A stretch of 37,654 nt of DNA, taken from assembly GCA_913043905.1 (NCBI GenBank), contig CAJWNQ010000016.1, positions 1-37,654 on the forward strand, written 5' to 3'. Origin of the DNA: an uncultured Paracoccaceae bacterium. Its GTDB lineage: Bacteria; Pseudomonadota; Alphaproteobacteria; Rhodobacterales; Rhodobacteraceae. This document shows positions 1 through 9,550 of the stretch, piece by piece. The notes under the pieces were generated by a model. It was not told where the DNA came from, did no database searches, and worked only from the letters and a program-made list of their open reading frames with translations. The translations under genes and the position numbers were made by a program. Numbering within the stretch: position 1 is the stretch's first letter; each line of letters begins with the position of its first letter.

Positions 1-215
<215 letters not shown>

Positions 216-277
216 GGCTTTGCCTATTTATTTGTGCCTGTGTAACGTTATTTTACAACAAGGAAAAGAACGCAATA

Positions 278-303
278 TGTGGCCTCAACACAAAAAAGCC
301 ACA
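278..303 (-). terminator. Weak hairpin downstream of the fdsB stop
   Basis: TGTGGC (278-283) pairs with GCCACA (298-303) around a 14-base loop, about 40 bases past the stop of the formate dehydrogenase-like gene. In minus-strand orientation the T-run lies in the loop and no clear T-tract follows the stem, so this is a weak terminator candidate only. Confidence 0.3.
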
Positions 304-343
304 AAGAGTGAAATTATCAAAATATATGATTAAATATTAAGAT

Positions 344-2041
344 CTATATTTCATCACTAAAATGTTTAATAACCATTCTTATGGGGTTTGGCGCAGCCTG
401 ACCTAAGCCACAAATAGAAGCGTCAACCATTGCAACAGATAATTCTTCTAGAAGGCCTTGGTCCCATTTGTCTTCACTCATCAACTTAACTGCTTTTTCA
501 CATCCAACACGACATGGTGTACACTGGCCACAGCTTTCATCTTCAAAAAACCTTAACATATTTAATGCAGCCGCTTTTGCACTGTCTTGATCTGATAAAA
601 TGACCACTGCAGCAGATCCTATAAATGTGCCATATTCTTGCAAAGTATCAAAATCTAATGGAATTTCACCCATAGATGCAGGGAGCAAGCCTGAAGAAGG
701 CCCACCAGGTTGATATGCCTTAAACTTATGGCCTTCTAACATGCCACCAGAATAGTCTTCAATTAATTCACGAACAGTAGTTCCCGCAGGCGCCAGTTTG
801 ACACCAGGATTACATACACGTCCAGAAACTGAGTAGCTTCTTAGACCTTTACGGCCATTTACACCATGAGCTCCAAATACATCTGGGCCACCACGTACAA
901 TTTTTGCAATCCAATAAAGCGTTTCTACATTATGAACTAATGTAGGTCTATTAAAAATCCCAACACTAGCTACAAACGGAGGACGATGACGTGGCAGGCC
1001 TTTTTTACCTTCAATACTTTCAATCATTGCACTTTCTTCACCACAGATATAGGCGCCAGCACCCCGACGAAGTTCAATAAATCCAGTATCAATAATTCTA
1101 GATTTTTCTAAATTATTTATTTCTCTACGTAAAATTTCTAATACTGCAGGATATTCATCACGCATATAAATATAACATTTTTCTGCTTCAACAGCCCAAG
1201 CGGCAATCAACATGCCTTCAAAAAAAACATGTGGCTCACGTTCCAGGTAATATCGATCTTTAAATGTACCTGGCTCACCTTCATCTCCATTAACCGCCAA
1301 GTAGCGAATACCCTCATTCATCCTTACAAATGACCATTTCTTACCAGAAGGGAAGCCAGCCCCGCCCAATCCACGCAATCCACTATCCAATACTTCATCT
1401 TGAACCTGGTCTGGCGTCTTAGATCCAGAGCGTAAAGCTTGAAGCTCTCTATAACCACCATCACATAGATAAACGTCTAAAGTTTCATAGTCTGGAATTA
1501 TTGCATGAATATTATTTGTACTTATTGCATCAGAAACTTTAACATCATCAGCATAATCTATATGGTTATGGCCAATCTCTAAGGTAGGTGCCATATCACA
1601 TCGCCCCATACAAGGAGCCCGCAATACTCGAACTTTGCCACCACCATTATATTTAGCTCCAAGTTTGCGTAATAAATCTTGAGCACCAGCTAATTCACAA
1701 GATAAACTATCACAGACACGGATTGTCAGACTTGGGGGAACATCTTCACCTTCTTTGATTATGTCAAAATGGGCATAGAAACTTGCAACTTCATAAACCT
1801 CAGTTTGTGAAAGACGTAACTCTTCTGCCAATGCAGCTAAATGCTGAGTAGATAAATGATTAAACTTATCTTGAACCAGATGTAGAAATTCAATTAATAA
1901 ATCTGCACGACGTTCACGATCGCCTAATAGGTTTTTTATATCTAATAATGCTTCTTCAGTTACTTGGCGACCCTTGGGTGTTTTACGCCCCTTGCCTTTA
2001 CCTGATTTCCATACACCATTTGTTTTTTTGTCTGAAGTCAT
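344..2041 (-). CDS. fdsB: NAD-dependent formate dehydrogenase beta subunit-like protein (fused NuoE/NuoF modules)
   Basis: This is a 565-residue fusion of a thioredoxin-like [2Fe-2S] module and an FMN/NAD diaphorase module. The N-terminal module has C-x4-C near 110-115 and C-x3-C near 144-148. The diaphorase part has the Gly-rich GLRGLGGAGF near 222, the NGDEGEPGTF motif near 251 and CGEESAMIES near 333. The 4Fe-4S ligands are CGQCTPC near 504-510 and the later Cys in SICGLG near 544. In soluble formate dehydrogenases this subunit passes electrons to NAD+; HoxF of NAD-linked hydrogenases has a similar fusion. ATG 2041 was chosen because AAGG lies 8 bases upstream; a GTG directly before it is the alternative. 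No molybdenum-containing alpha subunit is adjacent in the window: the flanks are ftsY and xseA. Confidence 0.8.
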   Translation of the reverse strand: MTSDKKTNGVWKSGKGKGRKTPKGRQVTEEALLDIKNLLGDRERRADLLIEFLHLVQDKFNHLSTQHLAALAEELRLSQTEVYEVASFYAHFDIIKEGEDVPPSLTIRVCDSLSCELAGAQDLLRKLGAKYNGGGKVRVLRAPCMGRCDMAPTLEIGHNHIDYADDVKVSDAISTNNIHAIIPDYETLDVYLCDGGYRELQALRSGSKTPDQVQDEVLDSGLRGLGGAGFPSGKKWSFVRMNEGIRYLAVNGDEGEPGTFKDRYYLEREPHVFFEGMLIAAWAVEAEKCYIYMRDEYPAVLEILRREINNLEKSRIIDTGFIELRRGAGAYICGEESAMIESIEGKKGLPRHRPPFVASVGIFNRPTLVHNVETLYWIAKIVRGGPDVFGAHGVNGRKGLRSYSVSGRVCNPGVKLAPAGTTVRELIEDYSGGMLEGHKFKAYQPGGPSSGLLPASMGEIPLDFDTLQEYGTFIGSAAVVILSDQDSAKAAALNMLRFFEDESCGQCTPCRVGCEKAVKLMSEDKWDQGLLEELSVAMVDASICGLGQAAPNPIRMVIKHFSDEI

Positions 2042-2098
2042 CACGTGTGCCTTAAAAATTTATTTTACCCTAACCTTGACAACAACTAATTTGAGTAG

Positions 2099-2118
2099 AA
2101 AAAGCGACTTCTAAGTCG
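2099..2118 (-). terminator. Likely rho-independent terminator of xseA
   Basis: CGACT and AGTCG form a short stem around a four-base loop at 2105-2118. Read on the minus strand it is followed directly by CTTTTT. It lies about 100 bases past the xseA stop and 60 bases before the start of the formate dehydrogenase-like gene, so it would separate the two transcripts. Confidence 0.45.
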
Positions 2119-2216
2119 TAAAATTCGTAATTAGTATATTTTAAAGCTATATATTATCTTTTAAAAATTTTCATTTCTAATCTTATTATTGAATCTTTAT
2201 GAAAGCAAAAATGCAT

Positions 2217-3569
2217 CTAAACCTTTAACTTGCCATCTTTAAATTCAATTTCCAATTCTTGCTTAGTTTTAGCTGATTTTGCGGAAACAACCAACTGCCC
2301 ATCTTGATCACGGACAACCGCATAGCCTCTTCTCAAAGTTGCTTGATAACCTAATGTTTGCAGAATGCGCTCCAAGCCGTCCAATTTACCCTTCACCCTA
2401 TCCGTCGATGTCTTTATATTAGTATTTAGATTTTTAAATAATCGTTCGAGAATTTGATTTTTTTGCAGAACTTGTCCAATTAAAGCTTGTGGCCTTAGTC
2501 CAGCACTATTTTGCACCAATTCAGCTCGCTTATTATCCACAGCCGCTCTTAATGCCCTAGGTAAGCGTTCCGAAAACATATCTAAACGCTGGCCTTGCAT
2601 GGCTACTAATTCAGTAGGAATTGGCAATCCCCGACTAAGATCTTTTAACCGCTGGCGTTTAAACTCAATACTTGTTGATAACGACCTTAACCGCCTTTCA
2701 TCCATCGATGAAAGCCAACTCATTAAATCAGCACGCACCGGCACAGCGTGTTCAGCTGCTGCAGTCGGTGTTGGAGCGCGTAGATCTGCAGCATAGTCAA
2801 TTAATGTAGTATCAGTTTCATGTCCAACTGCGGATATTAAGGGTATATTACTGGCAACTGTAGCCCTTACAACAATTTCCTCATTGAAGCCCCAAAGATC
2901 CTCGATGGATCCACCACCACGTGCAACTATAATTAAGTCAGGACGCGGCATAGCACCACCTGGTGTAAAGCTATTAAAACCGTCTATTGCCTTAGCAACA
3001 TCTTGGGCGCATTTCTCACCTTGAACAGCAACAGGCCAGATTATTACTTTACGAGGAAATCTATCACTTAGACGATGTAAAATATCTCTAATAACTGCAC
3101 CAGATGAAGAGGTAATAACCCCAATAATTTCAGGTAAATATGGAATGTCACGCTTAAGGCTAGCGTCAAAGAGGCCCTCTGCTTCCAAAGCTTTTTTTCG
3201 CTTTTCCAATTGCGCCATTAAGGCACCAACACCTGCCACTGACATCTCAGAAACAATCATCTGATACCGTGATTGTCCTGCAAAAGTTGTTATTTTTCCA
3301 GTGGCAACAACCTCTAAACCCTCTTCAGGTTGAGCAGCTAACTTTAAAGCCTGCCCCTTCCAAGTAACTGATGCAATTACTGATTTATCATCCTTAAGGT
3401 CAAAATATAAATGACCCGATGCCGGTCGTGAGACACGGCCAACTTCTCCACGAATACGGACATGGGAAAATTCGCCTTCTATCATTCTTTTCAAAACACC
3501 TGACAATTCAGACACAGTAAATTCTGGCGCATTTTCACCTTCATTTGGACTATCAATCAAATCAGACAT
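2217..3569 (-). CDS. xseA: Exodeoxyribonuclease VII large subunit
   Basis: At 450 residues this has the usual length of XseA, the large subunit that with XseB degrades single-stranded DNA. An OB-fold domain covers about 15-110, with SGHLYFDLKD at 51-60. The catalytic domain follows: GVITSSSGAVIRD at 150-162, VARGGGSIEDLWGFNEE at 215-231, and SAVGHETDTTLIDYAADLRAPTP at 246-268. The C-terminal part is helical. The ATG has AGAGG eight bases upstream. The gene is divergent from purD across 77 bases, so both promoters must sit in that gap. The small subunit gene xseB is not in the window. Confidence 0.96.
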   Translation of the reverse strand: MSDLIDSPNEGENAPEFTVSELSGVLKRMIEGEFSHVRIRGEVGRVSRPASGHLYFDLKDDKSVIASVTWKGQALKLAAQPEEGLEVVATGKITTFAGQSRYQMIVSEMSVAGVGALMAQLEKRKKALEAEGLFDASLKRDIPYLPEIIGVITSSSGAVIRDILHRLSDRFPRKVIIWPVAVQGEKCAQDVAKAIDGFNSFTPGGAMPRPDLIIVARGGGSIEDLWGFNEEIVVRATVASNIPLISAVGHETDTTLIDYAADLRAPTPTAAAEHAVPVRADLMSWLSSMDERRLRSLSTSIEFKRQRLKDLSRGLPIPTELVAMQGQRLDMFSERLPRALRAAVDNKRAELVQNSAGLRPQALIGQVLQKNQILERLFKNLNTNIKTSTDRVKGKLDGLERILQTLGYQATLRRGYAVVRDQDGQLVVSAKSAKTKQELEIEFKDGKLKV

Positions 3570-3646
3570 AACCGTATCCTCTATTGGCTTTTCATTTTGA
3601 AAATACTAGAACCAACGCCACAAAAGGCCAAGGGAATTGTAATTAA

Positions 3647-4909
3647 ATGAACATACTTATTTTAGGCTCAGGCGGACGTGAACACTCTTTAGCATGGGCC
3701 ACTAATCAAAATCCAAAATGCGATACTTTATATTGTGCTCCAGGAAATGCTGGAATTGCTGCAATTGCTACATGTGTTGAATTAGACATTGAAAATGGTT
3801 CAGACGTTATTGCCTTCTGTACAAGCCATGAAATTGAATTTGTAATTATAGGCCCAGAGTCTCCACTTGCTATGGGCGTAGCAGATGATTTGCGAGAGGC
3901 TAATATCCTAACATTTGGTCCATCGGCAGCAGCTGCCCAACTCGAAGCGTCAAAAGCTTTTACAAAAGAAATTTGTGATGCATCAAATGCGCCTACCGCT
4001 AAATATGCTCGATTCACAGAATTAGATTTAGCTATAAACTATGTAACAAATCAAGGCGCCCCTATTGTAGTAAAAGCTGACGGTCTGGCTGCCGGTAAAG
4101 GGGTAATAGTTGCAATGACAGTGGATGAGGCAATAGATGGTTTACACGATATTTTTGGTGGTGCGTTCGGTGCCGCTGGAACTGAAGTTGTCATTGAAGA
4201 ATTTATGGAAGGTGAAGAAGCCAGCTTCTTTGTTTTATCTGATGGAAAAAACATACTGCCGATTGGCACAGCACAAGACCATAAACGAGCGTATGATAAT
4301 GACCAAGGTCCAAATACCGGTGGAATGGGTGCATATTCTCCTGCACCCATAATGACAAATGAAGTAACCTCAAAAGCCCTCAAAGAGATAGTTCAGCCTA
4401 CTATAGATGAAATGGCGCTTCGGGGCACTCCATATCAAGGGGTCTTGTACGCTGGATTTATGATTAAAGATGGAAATCCTCGTTTAGTTGAGTATAACGT
4501 TCGGTTTGGCGATCCTGAGTGTCAGGTATTAATGATGAGATTAGGTGCGCAAGCCCTAGATGCTTTGCTTGCATGCGCTAGGGGCGAACTTGATACAATA
4601 CGTCTAAACTGGGCTGAAGATCACGCCTTAACTATTGTTTATGCCGCTAAAGGCTATCCGTCTACATATAAAAAAGGAACACAAATAAAAGGTTTAGACC
4701 TCATCAATCAATCAAGCCAAGTCCAAGTTTTCCATGCAGGCACTGAACTGGATACTACAAAAGTTAGAACTACGGGCGGTAGGGTTTTGAGCATTACAGC
4801 AAGAGGGGCTAGTCTCAAAGAAGCGCGTAACAAAGCTTATGAAACAATTGAGAAAATAGAGTGGGAAGATGGGTTCTATCGTAACGACATTGGATGGCGT
4901 GCACTTTAA
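3647..4909 (+). CDS. purD: Phosphoribosylamine-glycine ligase (GAR synthetase)
   Basis: The protein is 420 residues, typical of PurD, which joins glycine to 5-phosphoribosylamine with ATP in the second step of purine synthesis. The N-terminal domain opens with GSGGREH at 7-13. The ATP-grasp region shows KADGLAAGKG at 143-152, the EEFMEGEEASFF segment near 184-195, NTGGMGAYSP at 223-232, and the metal-binding EYNVRFGDPE at 282-291. GGGA lies about 12 bases before the ATG. It is transcribed away from xseA and converges on the ferredoxin gene with about 25 bases between stops. No other purine gene is adjacent, though purA lies about 9 kb away. Confidence 0.97.
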   Translation: MNILILGSGGREHSLAWATNQNPKCDTLYCAPGNAGIAAIATCVELDIENGSDVIAFCTSHEIEFVIIGPESPLAMGVADDLREANILTFGPSAAAAQLEASKAFTKEICDASNAPTAKYARFTELDLAINYVTNQGAPIVVKADGLAAGKGVIVAMTVDEAIDGLHDIFGGAFGAAGTEVVIEEFMEGEEASFFVLSDGKNILPIGTAQDHKRAYDNDQGPNTGGMGAYSPAPIMTNEVTSKALKEIVQPTIDEMALRGTPYQGVLYAGFMIKDGNPRLVEYNVRFGDPECQVLMMRLGAQALDALLACARGELDTIRLNWAEDHALTIVYAAKGYPSTYKKGTQIKGLDLINQSSQVQVFHAGTELDTTKVRTTGGRVLSITARGASLKEARNKAYETIEKIEWEDGFYRNDIGWRAL

Positions 4910-4934
4910 ATTTTATCTATTTTATCAATAAATA

Positions 4935-5276
<342 letters not shown>

Positions 5277-5486
5277 TTAGCCTGTCTAAGCAGAGAGTTT
5301 CAGGATTACCAGAATTTTTTGTAGACTTAGTATTTTGCGGTTACCTAATATAATAAAAGATCAATTAATTTTAAGCAGCTTTTTTAAAACTGTATTTTTG
5401 AAAATAATTGATTAAGCACTACTCTCTTGTAAGACAATTTAAAGTTATGGTTAATATTTTTGTTTAAATCTAAAAGTTTTAGGCGT

Positions 5487-5514
5487 AAAACCCTCAATCG
5501 TTTTTCGGGGTTTT
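5487..5514. terminator. Terminator hairpin after degP, possibly bidirectional
   Basis: AAAACCC (5487-5493) pairs with GGGTTTT (5508-5514) around a 14-base loop, with an extra T-G pair possible. The A-tract and T-tract on opposite sides of the G-C core give the shape of a rho-independent terminator in either direction. It starts 12 bases past the degP stop. Confidence 0.6.
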
Positions 5515-5526
5515 ATATAAAATTAA

Positions 5527-7002
5527 TTAATCATTTAATGACAAACCTACAAATCGTGATTTATCACCTTTTGCAACTAATAATAATATAGACTTACGCC
5601 CCACTTTTATTGCTTCTTTAAATATACTAGTTATATCCTCTAGGGAAATCACTTTCACCTGCCCCGCTTCAATGATCAAATCTCCTGCCCTGATACCTTT
5701 TTCAAAAGCGTCTGAAGTTTCATCAACAGCAAAAACAGCAACACCAGTAGCCTCGTCAGAAAGATTTAATTTTGCACGAACTTCTTCTGTCAAAGCGATT
5801 AATTTCATACCCATTTCTTCTGCTTCTTTAATTTTTTTAGGAACTTCAACTTCCGGAATTACAGCTACTTTTTCGGCAACTTCACGTTGTCCTAATGTAA
5901 CCTTAATAGTTTGGGTCTTACCATTGCGATATATTATTACACGAACAACTTTTCCTACATCAGCATTCCCAACGGCACCAACCAAGCCACGGGTATCTTC
6001 AACCTTAACTCCATCAAATGATATTATAACATCACCAGTAATAATCCCAGCATCAGCTCCAGGCCCTGCAGGAACGCCACTAACCATTGCCCCAGCAGCA
6101 GTTTTCAGGCCAAGCGCTTCTGCCATATCAGCATCAATATCTTGTATTTGCACACCAAGCCATCCACGCCGCGTTTCACCAAACTCTTGTAATTGTTTAA
6201 CGACCCTGCTCACAACTTTTGAGGACATAGAAAAACCTAGTCCTATGGACCCACCATTTGGAGAAATGATAGCTGTATTAACACCAATAACTTCGCCGTT
6301 CATATTAAATAAAGGCCCACCAGAATTACCACGATTAATTGCAGCATCTGTTTGGATAAAATCATCATATGGTCCAGAACGTAAAGTCCGGTTGCGTGCA
6401 GAAATAATACCCGCAGAAACAGAAAATCCCTGACCTAATGGATTACCGATTGCCATAACCCAATCTCCAACACGATCAATATCACTATCACCAAAACCAA
6501 CGAATGGCAGAGGTACAGTAGCTTCAACTTTTAATAATGCTATATCTGTCTTTGGATCACGGCCCATTAATTTAGCAACTAATTTGTTACCATCAAAAAA
6601 CTCTATGACAATTTCATCCGCTTTATCTATTACATGGTTATTCGTAACTATATAGCCATCAGCAGAAATTATAAAACCAGAACCCAAAGCGCTACTTTTA
6701 CGCTGGCGGGATTTTCCTCCAGGGCCATTATTAAAGAAATCTTTAAATAAATCTTCAAAAGGACTTCCTTTAGGGATTTGTGGCATAGGTTGATTTACAG
6801 CACCTTCTATAGTTGTTGTCGTAGTTATATTTACTACAGAAGGTGATAGTTTCTCTGCTAAATCAGCAAAACTTTCTGGAGCACCACGTGCATGGCCAGC
6901 TATCGCTTGCGCCAACAGCAGTACAATCGTCACGAATGTAGAAATGGTCATGGATCTTACATGTTGTGTAAATACTATTTTAGAAATTGCGATTGGTTTC
7001 AC
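5527..7002 (-). CDS. degP: Periplasmic serine protease/chaperone of the DegP/HtrA (Do) family
   Basis: The protein has 491 residues. A hydrophobic segment at about 18-38 ending near AGHARGAP is a signal peptide. The trypsin-like domain carries the triad H123 (in NNHVID), D153 (in DPKTDIALLKV) and S227 (in GNSGGP). Two PDZ domains follow: one at about 280-370 beginning with RRGWLGV, and a second, less typical, at about 400-490. An acidic and lysine-rich linker lies between them. It degrades or refolds misfolded envelope proteins. The start is GTG, supported by AAGGAG nine bases upstream. It is the last gene of the run hflK-hflC-DUF2065-degP, separated from DUF2065 by about 160 bases, so it may also have its own promoter. 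Confidence 0.93.
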   Translation of the reverse strand: MKPIAISKIVFTQHVRSMTISTFVTIVLLLAQAIAGHARGAPESFADLAEKLSPSVVNITTTTTIEGAVNQPMPQIPKGSPFEDLFKDFFNNGPGGKSRQRKSSALGSGFIISADGYIVTNNHVIDKADEIVIEFFDGNKLVAKLMGRDPKTDIALLKVEATVPLPFVGFGDSDIDRVGDWVMAIGNPLGQGFSVSAGIISARNRTLRSGPYDDFIQTDAAINRGNSGGPLFNMNGEVIGVNTAIISPNGGSIGLGFSMSSKVVSRVVKQLQEFGETRRGWLGVQIQDIDADMAEALGLKTAAGAMVSGVPAGPGADAGIITGDVIISFDGVKVEDTRGLVGAVGNADVGKVVRVIIYRNGKTQTIKVTLGQREVAEKVAVIPEVEVPKKIKEAEEMGMKLIALTEEVRAKLNLSDEATGVAVFAVDETSDAFEKGIRAGDLIIEAGQVKVISLEDITSIFKEAIKVGRKSILLLVAKGDKSRFVGLSLND

Positions 7003-7165
7003 GAGTGATTTCTCCTTAGAAAAATATTATGATTACTGACGAATAAGTTTAGGTATTATTAACGTTTTTTTTTCATAGCAATACAAGTAAGATAAAATTG
7101 ATATTCGTCAAATCAATGTGATTAAATGTCACTTAATTTTTTAGATATTGATAAGCAGCCTTAAT

Positions 7166-7354
7166 CTACATAATTTTAACAAACCAGATTATAGCAAGTC
7201 CAATGCTAACAAATATTATTCCTAAAATACGGCGATGGTCATGTGTCATAGATTCTAAAAATCGAACCAAGTCCTCAAAACGTGAAGGGGCCAGTACAAG
7301 TACCAGCCCCTCTATAACGGCCACAAGGCCAAGTGCAGTTAAAAAGTCGTTCAC
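7166..7354 (-). CDS. Small membrane protein, DUF2065 family
   Basis: This 62-residue protein has two hydrophobic segments, about 5-25 and 43-60, separated by a charged loop (SRFEDLVRFLESMTHDHRR). Pattern and position match DUF2065 (YjeT-like) proteins, which in proteobacteria sit next to hflC. It starts with GTG; the GTGA overlaps the hflC stop by four bases, indicating translational coupling. Its function is not established. Its place between HflKC and DegP suggests a link to inner-membrane quality control, but that is inference. Confidence 0.85.
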   Translation of the reverse strand: MNDFLTALGLVAVIEGLVLVLAPSRFEDLVRFLESMTHDHRRILGIIFVSIGLAIIWFVKIM

Positions 7355-8223
7355 TTTATAGTGTCAGACTTTAAGTAGTCAAAAAACTCACTATCTGGAG
7401 AAATAACCATAGTCGAGTTACTACCACTCAATGACTTTTCATAAGCAGTCAACGAACGATAAAATGCGAAAAATTCTGGATCACGCCCAAAAGCTTCCGC
7501 AAATATAGCATTACGTTTTCCATCGGCTACACCACGAATAATATCTGCATCTTTCTGAGCCGCAGACGTTGTCTCCACAACAGTACGATCTGCAGATGCA
7601 CGAACTCGTTGTGCAGCTTCGTTACCCCGTGCAATCTCATCTGCTGCTTCGCGTTCGCGCTCAGCCCGCATTCGTCCGAATGTTGCTTCTAGATTTTGCT
7701 CAGGTAAATCAGCACGTTTAATACGAACATCTACGACTTCAACACCCAAAACTGATGCCTGACCGATAACAGCGTCTCGAATTTCTGCCATTAATGCCGC
7801 GCGATCAGTTGAAAGTATTTCGTTTGAAGTAACACGACCCAAAACAGATCGCATACCATCATTCATAATACCATCTAATTTTTGTGTGGCAGAACGTTGG
7901 CCCCCAGACCCTACCGCACGTCGAAACTGAACTGGATCTTCAATACGCCACAAGGCAAATCCATCAACAACTAAACGTCGATCATCCAGTGGAGTAAATT
8001 CGTCTGGTTGAACATCTAATGGCAAAATACGGTCTTCATACTTTACTACTTCATGTAAAAATGGAACTTTAAAATTTAAGCCAGGCTCTTCAATAACAGC
8101 CGTTACTTCACCAAACCATAAACGCAACGCTTTTTCACGTTCATCAACAACGTATATTGATGATAATGCAAGGAAACCTATTATGGCTAAAATGGGCAAG
8201 AAAAAAGTAGGAATACGGTTCAT
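7351..8223 (-). CDS. hflC: HflC, FtsH-modulating SPFH/prohibitin-like membrane protein
   Basis: At 290 residues it has a single N-terminal membrane anchor (about 5-26), then an SPFH/band-7 domain to about 190. A helical Ala/Glu/Arg-rich region follows (AEREREAADEIARGNEAAQ), and then AEAFGRDPEFFAFYRSLTAYEKSL, a characteristic HflC C-terminal segment. HflC with HflK forms a large complex around the FtsH protease in the inner membrane and tunes its activity. The start ATG overlaps the hflK stop by one base, and the stop overlaps the next start by four, so the genes are tightly coupled. Confidence 0.95.
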   Translation of the reverse strand: MNRIPTFFLPILAIIGFLALSSIYVVDEREKALRLWFGEVTAVIEEPGLNFKVPFLHEVVKYEDRILPLDVQPDEFTPLDDRRLVVDGFALWRIEDPVQFRRAVGSGGQRSATQKLDGIMNDGMRSVLGRVTSNEILSTDRAALMAEIRDAVIGQASVLGVEVVDVRIKRADLPEQNLEATFGRMRAEREREAADEIARGNEAAQRVRASADRTVVETTSAAQKDADIIRGVADGKRNAIFAEAFGRDPEFFAFYRSLTAYEKSLSGSNSTMVISPDSEFFDYLKSDTIK

Positions 8224-9377
8224 TAGTTGCCTCCAGTCTTTTGTTTGGTCAATTCATTTAACGGCAGATAAGGCACTACGCCTTGTCCAGTACTATTTTC
8301 ATCAATGATGACTTTATTCACATTACTATAAACTTTTTCTATAGTCTCTAGATATAAACGTTTACGAGTTACTTCTGGTGCTTTTGCATATTCGTTATAA
8401 ACAGCTACGAAGCGTGATGCTTCACCCTCAGCTTCGTTAATAGTTTGTGCACGATAACCTTCAGCCTGCTCCATCAATTGAGCCGCTTTACCACGGGCTT
8501 CAGCCACAACTCGATTGGAATAAGCATCTGCTTGTTTTTCTAAAGTGTCTCGAGTTTGTTCAGCAGCCTGAACTTCACGGAAAGCATCAATAACTTCACG
8601 TGGTGGGTTAGCACCCAACAAGTTCACACGAATAATATTAATACCAGAACCAGAGATATTGCCGCTTCTATCTGTACCATATGTATCCAATGTATCTTGA
8701 ATTAGTTTCTTCAACTCAATTGTAATTGCACCACGATCTTTATTCAAAATGGGAGATAAGTTACTGCGGGCAATAATTTCACGCATTGCAGATTCTGATA
8801 CAGCACGAATTGTCTCTTTAGGGTCTTGTAAGTTAAATAAGAACTGTTGCGCATCTGTGATATTCCAAACAACTTGGAAATCAATATCAACAATATTTTC
8901 GTCACCTGTAAGCATTAAGCCTTCATCAGCTCTAGCACCTCGACCCACACCAATATCTTCAGAGTTTTCTCTTGTAACTGGCAAGATTGTTTTTGTGACA
9001 ACTGGCCATGGGGCAAAATTAAGACCTTCATTTCCTGTTTTGTAATATTCACCAAAAAACAACTCGACTGACTGCTCAGAGGTATCGACTCTATAAAAAC
9101 TATTAAAAACCCATATGCCAAATATGGCAATGAGGATTAGCCCGAAACCACCAAACCCAATACCAGATCCACCACCATTGGGTGAGGCATTTTTATTATC
9201 ACCACCTTTGCCACCCATTAAAATACGTAATTGCTCTTGGCCTTTACGCACCAAATCATCTAAATCGGGGCCTTGACCACCGCTTGAAGGTGGACGATCA
9301 CCGCCACCACCATTATTTCCAGAACCGCGATTGCCGCCGCCGTTGCCCCAAGGGCCTCCTGTGCCATTACCAGCCAT
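8223..9377 (-). CDS. hflK: HflK, FtsH-modulating SPFH/prohibitin-like membrane protein
   Basis: The protein has 384 residues. A Gly/Asn-rich cytoplasmic head (about 1-75) with GGQGPDLDDLVRKGQEQL is followed by one membrane segment at about 73-92 and an SPFH domain from about 95 (YRVDTSEQSVELFFGEY). Next come NLLGANPPREVIDAFREVQAAEQ and a coiled-coil region with EARGKAAQLMEQAEGYRA, all hallmark HflK segments. It pairs with HflC. AGGAGG lies 11 bases before the ATG. It is the first gene of the operon, with a promoter-like sequence about 40-60 bases upstream. Confidence 0.95.
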   Translation of the reverse strand: MAGNGTGGPWGNGGGNRGSGNNGGGGDRPPSSGGQGPDLDDLVRKGQEQLRILMGGKGGDNKNASPNGGGSGIGFGGFGLILIAIFGIWVFNSFYRVDTSEQSVELFFGEYYKTGNEGLNFAPWPVVTKTILPVTRENSEDIGVGRGARADEGLMLTGDENIVDIDFQVVWNITDAQQFLFNLQDPKETIRAVSESAMREIIARSNLSPILNKDRGAITIELKKLIQDTLDTYGTDRSGNISGSGINIIRVNLLGANPPREVIDAFREVQAAEQTRDTLEKQADAYSNRVVAEARGKAAQLMEQAEGYRAQTINEAEGEASRFVAVYNEYAKAPEVTRKRLYLETIEKVYSNVNKVIIDENSTGQGVVPYLPLNELTKQKTGGN

Positions 9378-9411
9378 ATATTCAAATTCCTCCTAAGAAT
9401 TTGTGTTTTAC

Positions 9412-9438
9412 AGAATATTATTTGACACTTTTTGTCAA
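9412..9438 (-). promoter_or_regulatory. Putative hflK operon promoter within an inverted repeat
   Basis: On the minus strand TTGACA (9438-9433) is a perfect -35 hexamer, followed after 15 bases by TATTCT (9417-9412), an acceptable -10 with short spacing. The -35 is one arm of the inverted repeat TTTGACA/TGTCAAA at 9421-9439, which could also be a regulator site or the end of the upstream gor transcript. Confidence 0.38.
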
Positions 9439-9550
9439 AACTTCAAGCCTGTAAATTGCTTTGAATTATAAATAGGAAGTAAAACATTATTTCCCAGTTT
9501 GTTCAAATATGATTTTTCTTATTATCTTTTACATAAAAATTAAATCATAC

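Noticed and set aside
5672-6433. Long open frame of 253 codons on the plus strand opposite degP
   Set aside because: It lies wholly antisense to a well-conserved degP, has no SD and its Ser/Thr/Pro-rich composition is what the opposite strand of such a gene gives.
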